From Bifidobacteriaceae bacterium (GTDB lineage Bacteria; Actinomycetota; Actinomycetes; Actinomycetales; WQXJ01), in NCBI GenBank assembly GCA_031266115.1, contig JAISBQ010000375.1, positions 1-7,727 of the forward strand: DNA of 7,727 nucleotides. The letters run 5' to 3'. The notes below the pieces were generated by a model, which worked only from the letters and a program-made list of their open reading frames with translations, made no database searches and was not told the origin of the DNA. Shown here in pieces: positions 1 through 5,427 of this stretch. Each line of letters opens with the position of its first letter. Positions within the stretch are counted from its first letter, which is position 1. The position numbers and the translations under genes are program-made.

Positions 1-231
1 TTCCTCGCGACATCCCGATCCGAGCGCACGTAAGCTCGACCCGCTCGCTCGCGAGCGACGCGAGCGAGCGCCTCAGCCGCGCCTCGCCTTCTCGGCATCT
101 CCGGCCTCTCAGATGGCCGGCCCGAGCACCCGAAGTGACTGAGTCAGTGCGTCGAGCTTGCTGCTCGAATACGCCGCTGAGCGAGCGGGGATCGTAGGGG
201 GCGCGGGGAGATCATCCATGCCGACCGGGCC
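1..231. other. Gene-poor left edge of window
   Basis: No reading frame here looks like a real protein. On the plus strand the frame open at base 1 stops at TAA 31-33, so these bases could be the last codons of a gene entering from the left, with the hairpin at 42-70 as its terminator. That is only a possibility, because ten codons are too few to judge. The other two forward frames stay open to about 140 and 195 but translate to arginine/serine/proline-rich strings typical of non-coding high-GC DNA. Read on the minus strand, this is the region downstream of the lipoprotein gene that ends at 232. Confidence 0.5.
42..70. terminator. Strong GC-rich hairpin, possible bidirectional terminator
   Basis: The arms 42-53 (CGCTCGCTCGCG) and 59-70 (CGCGAGCGAGCG) are perfectly complementary over 12 bp around a 5-base loop (AGCGA). 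No T-tract follows on either strand. It would therefore be a non-canonical, actinobacterial-style terminator for the lipoprotein gene (about 160 bases downstream of its stop) or for a gene ending near base 33 on the plus strand. A protein-binding dyad is the alternative; bases 45-58 are themselves a perfect 14-bp palindrome. Confidence 0.4.
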
Positions 232-1182
232 TCACCCTTCTTCGCTTCCCAATGACGCCAAAACTGAGGCGGCGTTCTCCACGGCGCGGCGGTGTGCAGA
301 TATCACCAACTCGATCTCCATTCGCATCGTGTCCATGACTCGAACTTTGGCCGCCCGCTCCGCATCGGCCACCGCATCCCAGAAGCCGACCCGTTCCTTA
401 CAGGTCGCATCTGCGGTCGCCACACGAAACTCTTGTGGCTCAGCAGTAGGAGTCACATAGGCGTATCCCCCGCCCTGCGCGAATGTCGCGAAGTCCCCAA
501 ACGCGGCATGCGGGTCGACGTAGGCATAACCATCCTCGCCCATACACTCACTCCACCGCAGTGACACCTCGGCCACCCGCTGGCCCGTGCGAGCGGCTGA
601 TTCGACCTCAGCTGTGACCTTCCGCTGAATCTCAACCACCTGCTCGTGGGCCGGACCACCGGCGTAGAGAGCATCGTCAGCCTTACCCGTACAACCGCCA
701 TCAGACTGAGGATCGGAGTCGGAGCCATAGAACGCGTCGAAGTACCCCGGCGGCTCAGGGGTTCCAGGAATCTCCTCGACATCGACGAATAGATCCTCGG
801 GAACCGGTCGATACCCATATTGCTGAGCGAATTGAGGCTCTGAAACACCCCACCAGTCGTGCACAGCAGCCGCCGCCGCACGCTCAAAGTCTCCGGAAAT
901 TCGGGTACTCGGCCCCGCGTCCGGATCGAAACCCTGGGCGTGCATACAGTCACCGACCACCGCGGTCCACGCATCACGCACTAGCGTCAGACCCTCACCA
1001 TCGAAAGTCTGATACATCACCTCATCAACCGCCGCAACCGCCTGCTCGGCTACATCAGCGCCAGGGGACAGAGCAAAGCGTTCGCCCCCACAGCCGGCGA
1101 CAAGGGCAAGACCCATCACCGCACCGACCGATGCAAACACCTCGGGCAGGCGTACGACAGTCCGCCAGGCTCGGACCAACAC
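232..1182 (-). CDS. Putative lipoprotein of unknown function
   Basis: The product is a predicted exported lipoprotein of 316 residues, anchored to the outer face of the cytoplasmic membrane. I chose the GTG at 1180-1182 because GGAGG lies five bases upstream and the start gives a normal signal peptide: an Arg-rich n-region, a hydrophobic stretch and the lipobox LVAGC, with lipidated Cys31. An upstream TTG at 1231-1233 would add 17 residues and has no ribosome site. The mature part has four cysteines (79, 164, 213, 261), which could form two disulfides. Two Trp-preceded motifs of the form C-M-x3-G-[F/Y] (Cys79 and Cys213) are each followed by a further cysteine, which suggests an internal duplication. 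Lipoproteins with this Cys-Met-Gly pattern occur widely in actinobacteria without a known role, as far as I recall. The upstream neighbour in the same orientation is the small secreted protein, 149 bases away. Confidence 0.8.
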   Translation of the reverse strand: MLVRAWRTVVRLPEVFASVGAVMGLALVAGCGGERFALSPGADVAEQAVAAVDEVMYQTFDGEGLTLVRDAWTAVVGDCMHAQGFDPDAGPSTRISGDFERAAAAAVHDWWGVSEPQFAQQYGYRPVPEDLFVDVEEIPGTPEPPGYFDAFYGSDSDPQSDGGCTGKADDALYAGGPAHEQVVEIQRKVTAEVESAARTGQRVAEVSLRWSECMGEDGYAYVDPHAAFGDFATFAQGGGYAYVTPTAEPQEFRVATADATCKERVGFWDAVADAERAAKVRVMDTMRMEIELVISAHRRAVENAASVLASLGSEEG

Positions 1183-1185
1183 CAG

Positions 1186-1200
1186 CACCTCCACAACACA
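1186..1200 (-). promoter_or_regulatory. Ribosome binding site deciding the lipoprotein start
   Basis: On the minus strand GGAGG is followed by five bases and then GTG (1180-1182). This spacing favours the GTG over the longer TTG reading frame. A second in-frame GTG (1186-1188) overlaps the GGAGG itself and cannot use it. Confidence 0.6.
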
Positions 1201-1331
1201 CGACACGCGGCGCCCGCAACAAAACACCCTCAACGGTCACCAACGCGACGGATGCGCCGCCAGCACCGACTCAAGCCGAAGGCAGACCCAGGCAGAACCG
1301 CAAACGGTCGCCAGGTTGAACCACTCGAAAG

Positions 1332-1649
1332 CTAGGCGTCTACTACGGCACCCGACGCAAAATAGCTCCCGGTCGGCCCAGTCGCTTTGCTGACGCCGAT
1401 CTGAACCAGCTCGCCGTAGAGCGGGCCGTAGCTTGTTTGGCCGCTCGAGTTGCTGTAGTAGCGGAGACTCGCCTTCTTCACGCCGTAATCGCAGCTGATC
1501 GACGCCTTGTAATACGCCGGAAGGTTTCCGCCTTGCTGGCTGCCGATCACACAGCTGCCAGCCGGAACTGCGCTTGCGGGTGAGGCAGCGACAGCAGTGG
1601 CGGCCAGCACCACGGACACAGCCATCGCGGCCGACTTCAACCAAGTCAT
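1332..1649 (-). CDS. Small secreted protein of unknown family
   Basis: This is a 105-residue protein with a clear Sec signal peptide: Lys5, a hydrophobic core over about residues 7-22, and a likely cleavage after A-S-A at residue 27. It would release a mature protein of about 78 residues. The mature part has exactly two cysteines (33 and 53), probably one disulfide, and is rich in Tyr, Gly and Ser with a Tyr-Tyr pair at 46-47 and another at 64-65. This suggests a compact beta-rich extracellular protein. No domain or catalytic motif is recognisable. The ATG start is well supported: AGGAG lies eight bases upstream. It is followed by the lipoprotein gene in the same direction, but the 149-base gap argues against tight coupling. 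An extracellular inhibitor, bacteriocin-like or envelope protein are all possible; nothing in the sequence picks one. Confidence 0.75.
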   Translation of the reverse strand: MTWLKSAAMAVSVVLAATAVAASPASAVPAGSCVIGSQQGGNLPAYYKASISCDYGVKKASLRYYSNSSGQTSYGPLYGELVQIGVSKATGPTGSYFASGAVVDA

Positions 1650-1720
1650 TTATGTAGCTCCTTTTATTCGTCCGGCCCCAGTGGCACCGGTCAGGTAAGC
1701 CGCGCTCACCAACGCGACCG

Positions 1721-1772
1721 CATCAGGCGACGATGTTACCACGTCTTCGGGCTCAGGCCCCCGTGCCTGATG
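1721..1772. repeat. Inverted repeat upstream of the small secreted protein gene
   Basis: CATCAGGC (1721-1728) and GCCTGATG (1765-1772) are perfect 8-bp inverted copies separated by 36 bases. They flank the only -10-like hexamer (TAACAT, 1733-1738 on the minus strand) upstream of the secreted-protein gene. They could be operator half-sites or the stem of a leader RNA structure. An 8-bp match in high-GC DNA can also arise by chance. Confidence 0.3.
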
Positions 1773-1879
1773 AGACTCAGAGCTCAATTGGAAACTCCCG
1801 ATCGACTTCGCGTTTTCACTGGTCAGGGCGCCCCTCGGGCCGTACTCAACCGAGTTTCTCATAGGCCTCTCGGCTTGAC

Positions 1880-1918
1880 GTTGCGCGCAACCTGCGTGAC
1901 GCACCTCGGCCTCCGAGG
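1880..1918. repeat. Three abutting palindromes
   Basis: Almost every base of this 39-bp stretch belongs to one of three neighbouring dyads: GTTGCGCGCAAC (1880-1891, perfect 12-bp palindrome), TGCGTgACGCA (1893-1903) and CCTCGGcctCCGAGG (1904-1918, 6-bp stem with 3-base loop). TGACG also recurs at 1876-1880 and 1897-1901, 21 bp apart. The cluster lies about 85 bases past the malQ stop codon. The third dyad could act as a malQ terminator (no T-tract), while the first two look more like protein-binding sites. Confidence 0.45.
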
Positions 1919-2002
1919 GGTAGAGGGGAGATGACCACGAACGCCGGAACTCATGGACAGCGCATTTTTCCGCGTCTATCTGCGAACGTGTGGCCTGCGG
2001 CC

Positions 2003-4153
2003 TCAGCGGCCGGAGACTGCTGCCGTGACGGCGAGGAAGGTGGGGTTGGCGCCTAGGTCGTCCAGGAGGACCGGGAGGCCCGAACCATCCGCCAGGGGGA
2101 CCTTCCAGTTCGGGTACTCGGTGTCCGTCCCCGGCATGTTCTCCGCGCGGGTCTCGCCCACCGCGTCCGGCAGGGAGACACCCAGCAGGACCGACGGGGT
2201 CGCCAGCAAGAACCGGTGCAGCGCCAGCACAATCTGCGCGTTCGGCGGTTCCGGCTCCCCGCGGGGAACCAGACCCAGCGAGCTGAGCAAGGTGAGGACG
2301 GCCTCGCGTTCCGCCGACGCGGCCTCGCGTTCCGCCTCGACCGGCCGGCCAAGCACTCCCAGGGAATCACGCAACTCCACATGCTGCCCGGACAGGTACG
2401 CGGCCGAGGGGGGCAGATCATGCGTGGTGACGGTGGTCATCGCCAAACGCCGGTACCACTCGGGCGGACGGGGCGTGACGCCATCGTCCATCTTTTCGAA
2501 CCACAGGACGCAACTGCCCAGCATGCCGCGCTCCGACAGGTAGCTGTGGACCCACGGCTCGGCGACACCCAGGTCCTCTCCCACCACCAACGCGCCCGCG
2601 CGGTGTGCCTCCAAGGCAAGAATCCCCACCATCGCCTCGTGGTCGAAGGTCACATAGGCTCCCTGCTGAGGCCCCAGCGTGTCCGGGATCCACCACAGGC
2701 GGAACAGGCCCAGGATGTGGTCCACGCGGATCGCACCAGCATGGCGGAGCACGGCCCGGATCATCGCGCGGTACGGGGCGTAGCCCGCAGCGGCGAGCGC
2801 GTCCGGACGCCACGGCGGCTGCGACCAGTCCTGGCCCTGCTGGTTGAAAGCATCCGGTGGCGCGCCCACGGTCACGCCGCTGGCCAACACGTCCGCGAGC
2901 GCCCATGCGTCGGCGCCCTCGGGGTGGACGCCGACCGCCAAATCCGACATGAGACCGATCCTCATCCCCGACTCCTTGGCGCGACGCTGCGCCGCGGCGA
3001 GCTGAGAATCGGCGATCCACTGGAGCCAGGCGTAGTACTCGACACGCGCGGCGTGGGTCTCGGCCAGAGCGTCCGCCTCGGGCGAGCTGGCGGCCACAGC
3101 GGTCTCGTTCGGCGGCTCACCAGCCTCCTGTAGCGCGCACCACAGCGCGAACACCGTCAGTGCCCGGCCTCGCGCCTTGCGGAATGCCTCGAACTGGGAC
3201 TCGCGCGCCGCGGAGCGGGGCAGAGAAAAGATCGCCTCCAGCGCCGTGGATTTCAGCGGCCACACCCTGTCGCGGTCGATCGTGGCCGGATCGGTGTTGT
3301 CCCGACCCGCGTCCGCCGCGAGGTTGTGGACCAGGTCGCGGACGTCATCGGGCGCGTAGGCGAACTCGTCGATCGCCTCAGGGCGGATGTAGACCGGGTT
3401 GACGAACGCGCGCGCCGACGGCAGGTAGGGCGACGGCGTCAACGGCGGAACGGCCTCGGGCGCATGGACCGGGTTGGTGAGGATGAAATCCGCGCCCCGC
3501 TCGTGTCCGGCGATCCACGCCAATTCGGCCAGGTCGGTGAAGTCCCCGAGCCCCCACGAGCGCCGCGAACGCCCCGCGTAGATCTGGACCATAAGCCCCC
3601 AGGCCCGGCGCGCCGCCAGCGACGAGGACAGCTCCAGGTGGTCCGGCACCACCACAAGGGCTGCCCGCGCCGTGGTGCCGTCCGCTCCCCGCGCGTGGAT
3701 GGTGTGCCAACCGAGCGGGACACCGGCCGGGATGGAGAACGTCAAGCGGACGATCGTCTCGTTGTCGATGACGCGAGTCGGCTCCTCACCCTCTCTGCGG
3801 GTGAGCTGCCATTGGCCGCCGGTTCCGTCCAGAGCCGGATCGTCGTCCAACTCCAGCCACGCCTGAAGGTTTCCGGCCGCCGATTCGGGGATACACACGG
3901 GCATGTCGACCGCCGTGCCTACGCGCACCACCACCGACGGCGGCACAATAGTGCGCCATTCCCGTTGGTTGGCCGTAGCCAGCGCGCGGGCAGCCGCCGC
4001 CGGTGTGGACGCGTCCACACCGAACGCCTCAAGGAGGGCCACGACGGTGGCCCGTGAGACGTCACGCTTGGTCCCGCCGACGTCATAGAAGAAGGTCTGG
4101 ATGCCATAGGCCTCGGCCAGGCGTTGCACAGTGGGAGACAGGGTAGGTGCCAC
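2003..4153 (-). CDS. malQ: 4-alpha-glucanotransferase (amylomaltase)
   Basis: This cytoplasmic GH77 enzyme transfers alpha-1,4-glucan segments between maltodextrins, releasing glucose and recycling short chains from maltose or glycogen breakdown. At 716 residues it is the long actinobacterial form. An N-terminal beta-rich extension (about 1-170) precedes the (beta/alpha)8 barrel. The barrel carries SWGLGDF (199-205), the nucleophile Asp478 in I-R-V-D-H, the acid/base Glu526 in G-E-D-L-G, the third carboxylate Asp579 in T-T-H-D-L-P, and the C-terminal NMPGT...EYPNW block from about 672. All catalytic residues are intact. I chose the GTG at 4151-4153 because the protein then opens as family members do (A-P-T-L-S-P). 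A TTG at 4187-4189 is in frame, but it coincides with a -35-like element and adds a stretch unlike the family. No Shine-Dalgarno site precedes the GTG, so the mRNA may be leaderless. The gene is divergent from mscS. Confidence 0.95.
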   Translation of the reverse strand: MAPTLSPTVQRLAEAYGIQTFFYDVGGTKRDVSRATVVALLEAFGVDASTPAAAARALATANQREWRTIVPPSVVVRVGTAVDMPVCIPESAAGNLQAWLELDDDPALDGTGGQWQLTRREGEEPTRVIDNETIVRLTFSIPAGVPLGWHTIHARGADGTTARAALVVVPDHLELSSSLAARRAWGLMVQIYAGRSRRSWGLGDFTDLAELAWIAGHERGADFILTNPVHAPEAVPPLTPSPYLPSARAFVNPVYIRPEAIDEFAYAPDDVRDLVHNLAADAGRDNTDPATIDRDRVWPLKSTALEAIFSLPRSAARESQFEAFRKARGRALTVFALWCALQEAGEPPNETAVAASSPEADALAETHAARVEYYAWLQWIADSQLAAAQRRAKESGMRIGLMSDLAVGVHPEGADAWALADVLASGVTVGAPPDAFNQQGQDWSQPPWRPDALAAAGYAPYRAMIRAVLRHAGAIRVDHILGLFRLWWIPDTLGPQQGAYVTFDHEAMVGILALEAHRAGALVVGEDLGVAEPWVHSYLSERGMLGSCVLWFEKMDDGVTPRPPEWYRRLAMTTVTTHDLPPSAAYLSGQHVELRDSLGVLGRPVEAEREAASAEREAVLTLLSSLGLVPRGEPEPPNAQIVLALHRFLLATPSVLLGVSLPDAVGETRAENMPGTDTEYPNWKVPLADGSGLPVLLDDLGANPTFLAVTAAVSGR

Positions 4154-4156
4154 GTG

Positions 4157-4220
4157 CCGAATACTGCCACCACCAACCGGGAGGGCCAAGGGTCTTCCGT
4201 ACTAGGTTGGTGGATATTCG
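4157..4220. promoter_or_regulatory. Mirrored motif between malQ and mscS, putative operator pair
   Basis: CCACCAACC (4170-4178) and GGTTGGTGG (4205-4213) are perfect inverted 9-mers with 26 bases between them. Outside them lie CGAATA (4158-4163) and TATTCG (4215-4220), also inverted. Each strand therefore reads GGTTGGTGG, a short gap (6 bases on minus, 1 on plus), then TATTCG. On the malQ side GGTTGGTGG sits inside the spacer between -35 and -10, where a bound repressor would block transcription. The arrangement suggests one regulator acting on both divergent genes. Confidence 0.4.
4161..4189 (-). promoter_or_regulatory. Candidate malQ promoter giving a leaderless mRNA
   Basis: On the minus strand TTGGCC (4184-4189) and CAGTAT (4161-4166) are separated by exactly 17 bases. 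The -10 ends seven bases before the GTG start at 4153. This fits a transcript that begins at or next to the start codon, a common arrangement in actinobacteria, and explains the missing ribosome site. Both hexamers are imperfect (TTGGCC against TTGACA, CAGTAT against TATAAT). Confidence 0.4.
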
Positions 4221-4244
4221 AGGCGCGTGACGCGCTGATCCACC

Positions 4245-4254
4245 GGGAGGGGCA
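4245..4254 (+). promoter_or_regulatory. mscS ribosome binding site
   Basis: GGGAGGGG followed closely by the ATG at 4255. It is a strong purine run, but its spacing is short (four bases from GGAGG). Confidence 0.6.
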
Positions 4255-4869
4255 ATGCCACAGACCACCTATGTCGCCGTACCCGAATTCGCTGAAAGCT
4301 GGCCCGCGTGGGCGGCCTGGCTCATCGAGAAGCCACTGCAGATCGCGTTGATCCTGGTGGGCGGCGTGGTGGTGAGCGCGGTGGGCCACGCGGTTGTCGA
4401 CAAGGTGACCCGGCGGATCGCCGCGGGTGCCTCTCGGTGGCGTGGAAAGACCACCCAGGAGTCGGGGGGCGAGGCGGTCGCCGGTCGCGCCACCGAGCGC
4501 CGCGAGGCCCGTGCTCGCACGGCCCGCTCGGTGTTGCGCTCCTTTGTCACCGTGGTGGTGTGGGTGGTTGCCGTCGCGCTGGTGTTGGAAAGGCTCGGCG
4601 TCAACGTCGCCGTGCTCGTCACCTCGATCGGTGTGGTGGGGGTTGGGCTCGGCCTCGGAGCTCAAACGCTGATCAAGGACATGATCGCCGGCCTATTCAT
4701 GATCGTGGAAGACCAATACGGCATCGGCGACACCATCGACATCGGTCCGGCCACCGGCCGCGTCGTGGCCGTGTCGCTACGGGTCACCACCCTTGAGGAC
4801 GATGACGGCGTGCTCTGGTACGTCCCCAACGGCACCGTCACGCGCGTCGCCAACAAATCCCAAGGGTGA
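4255..4869 (+). pseudogene. MscS-family mechanosensitive channel, C-terminally truncated
   Basis: The product resembles small-conductance mechanosensitive channels, which release solutes when membrane tension rises during osmotic downshock. In its 204 residues I see three membrane segments (about 27-48, 92-111 and 117-151, the last containing the glycine-rich pore helix and I-K-D-M-I-A-G-L-F). A beta domain follows (about 152-200), with D-G-V-x-W-Y-V-P-N-G and N-K-S-Q-G. The family continues for roughly 80-100 further residues as an alpha/beta vestibule domain, which is absent. The frame instead meets TGA at 4867-4869, exactly where sequence from the oppositely oriented ATPase fragment begins. 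The gene was therefore probably cut by a deletion or recombination, not shortened by a point mutation. A shortened channel might still insert in the membrane, but loss of the cytoplasmic domain usually impairs assembly or gating. The start is supported by the adjacent purine-rich site. Confidence 0.8.
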
Positions 4870-4986
4870 GAGTGCGCCCGGACCGTTCTCGATGGACTCG
4901 ACGAACTCGTCGATGAGGGCCGCCCGCCCCACGAGTTGTGGTGGGTTCGCCCCTGCTGTGGGCTTGAACGGGTTCTTCGGTGCCAC
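4867..4986 (-). pseudogene. 5' fragment of an AAA-type ATPase gene
   Basis: Read on the minus strand from GTG 4984-4986, about 40 codons match the start of a common actinobacterial ATP-binding protein family: N-P-F-K-P-T-A-G-A, then P-P-x-L-V-G-R and an acidic stretch ending G-P-G-A. In intact members this is followed by a Walker A P-loop (G-x-x-G-x-G-K-T) within about 15-20 residues. Here the homology stops near codon 38 and the frame runs into the antisense of mscS, ending at 4777, so no nucleotide-binding site exists. The chimeric frame of 69 codons is not expected to be functional. The family assignment rests on my recognition of this short N-terminal signature. Confidence 0.65.
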
Positions 4987-4996
4987 CCTTGTCGCG

Positions 4997-5023
4997 TCCT
5001 TTACATCCTTTATGTCCTTTTAC
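4997..5023. repeat. Three tandem 9-bp units ahead of the ATPase fragment
   Basis: Three consecutive units begin TCCTTT: tcctttaca (4997-5005), tcctttatg (5006-5014) and tccttttac (5015-5023). Read toward the ATPase fragment (minus strand), each contributes AAAGGA, a Shine-Dalgarno-like string. The nearest is ten bases from the GTG at 4986. The frame upstream of that GTG is closed by TAA at 5020-5022, so the repeat lies in the leader, not in the coding region. Confidence 0.55.
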
Positions 5024-5131
5024 AACTTGAGCGTACGTCGGCGTCTGGCCCGAATACCCGGTCACGCGCGGTGGCCCGCGCGGCCGCGATAGCAGCGTTG
5101 GGGCAGCTCTGGCACGTGAGGGTACGCCGCG
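5024..5131. other. Spacer between ATPase fragment and EIIB gene
   Basis: I see no gene here. The stretch is very GC-rich, with a cluster of CGCG and GGCC around 5065-5090, but I find no convincing stem with a T-tract. It should hold the 3' end of the EIIB transcript and any promoter left over from the ATPase gene. Confidence 0.3.
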
Positions 5132-5365
5132 TTACGCGCGCACGGCGGCGATCTCCTCGGCTAGTTGGTCGGCCTCGGGGCCCACCACCACCTGGATCAC
5201 TCGGCCGGACACGACGACGCCGTGGGCGCCTGCTGCCCGCAGGCCGTCCGCATCGACCTGGGATGGGTCATTGACCTGGACGCGCAGGCGCGTGATGCAT
5301 GACTCCAGGGTGACGATGTTTCCGTTGCCGCCCAGGAGGTCGACAACGCGGCGTGCCTGACTCAT
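5132..5365 (-). CDS. Stand-alone PTS EIIB subunit, glucose/N-acetylglucosamine type
   Basis: This 77-residue cytoplasmic protein matches the EIIB domain of the glucose-glucoside PTS family. It accepts phosphate from an EIIA-type partner on a cysteine and passes it to the sugar entering through EIIC. The phosphorylation site is Cys23 in E-S-C-I-T-R-L-R-V, the hallmark of the family, and the length is that of an isolated domain (actinobacterial stand-alone EIIB proteins are similar). The start is the ATG at 5363-5365, with GAGGAG seven bases upstream; a longer frame to 5404 is not needed. No EIIC or EIIA lies within this window, so it must pair with a permease encoded elsewhere. It follows the toxin gene in the same direction after 62 bases. 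A -10-like TAGTAT at 5408-5413 suggests its own promoter. Confidence 0.9.
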   Translation of the reverse strand: MSQARRVVDLLGGNGNIVTLESCITRLRVQVNDPSQVDADGLRAAGAHGVVVSGRVIQVVVGPEADQLAEEIAAVRA

Positions 5366-5380
5366 AGCAATACTCCTCGG
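5366..5380 (-). promoter_or_regulatory. EIIB ribosome binding site
   Basis: GAGGAG followed by seven bases and ATG at 5363-5365. This is near-ideal and fixes the start against the longer open frame. Confidence 0.7.
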
Positions 5381-5407
5381 CAGATCATGGGGACGGGGCC
5401 GCACGCG

Positions 5408-5413
5408 ATACTA
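5408..5413 (-). promoter_or_regulatory. Possible -10 element for the EIIB gene
   Basis: TAGTAT on the minus strand fits the TAnnnT pattern and lies about 43 bases before the EIIB start, in the gap after the toxin stop codon. I found no matching -35 at 16-18 bases, so this is weak. Confidence 0.25.
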
Positions 5414-5427
5414 CGCCTGCGGTGATG

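Larger units (their letters stand above)
1650..2002. other. Gene-poor interval between malQ and the small secreted protein
   Basis: This 353-base stretch has no convincing gene. One minus-strand frame is open from 1862 (ATG; a GTG at 1904 is further out) to a TAA at 1650-1652 that directly abuts the ATG of the secreted-protein gene. It would encode a 70-residue hydrophilic peptide with no recognisable motif. GAGAGG sits only three bases before that ATG. If translated, it would be coupled to the secreted-protein gene, whose ribosome site lies inside its last codons. More likely this is a long leader or promoter region. A weak -10-like TAACAT (1733-1738, minus) has no good -35. The dyads at 1721-1772 and 1880-1918 are listed separately. 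Confidence 0.4.

Noticed and set aside
1332..1649. Lactococcin 972-type bacteriocin
   Set aside because: Size, signal peptide and a Tyr-Tyr near the end of a strand are reminiscent, but the family's conserved His/Trp positions and terminal pattern are missing and no immunity or ABC transporter genes follow.
1875..1926. Plus-strand promoter TTGACG (1875-1880) with TAGAGG (1921-1926)
   Set aside because: The hexamers are 40 bases apart, far beyond the usual 16-19, and no gene starts downstream on that strand.
2216..3133. Long plus-strand open frame of about 305 codons inside malQ
   Set aside because: It lies antisense to a complete GH77 gene with all catalytic residues. Its translation is Arg/Gly/His-rich with no domain, as expected of a shadow frame in GC-rich DNA.
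3326..4057. Plus-strand frame of about 243 codons opposite the malQ N-terminal region
   Set aside because: Also a shadow: low-complexity Arg-rich translation, no start context, and fully covered by malQ.
3919..4665. Minus-strand frame of about 248 codons spanning the malQ-mscS intergenic region
   Set aside because: His/Arg/Pro-rich translation antisense to mscS and out of frame with malQ; no ribosome site or motif.
4777..4986. Intact 69-residue small protein on the minus strand
   Set aside because: Its first 38-40 residues match the start of a much larger ATPase, and the rest is simply antisense mscS. It is better described as a broken gene.
5132..5404. Longer 90-residue EIIB starting at 5404
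   Set aside because: The extra residues are not part of the EIIB domain and no ribosome site precedes that start, while the ATG at 5365 has a strong one.
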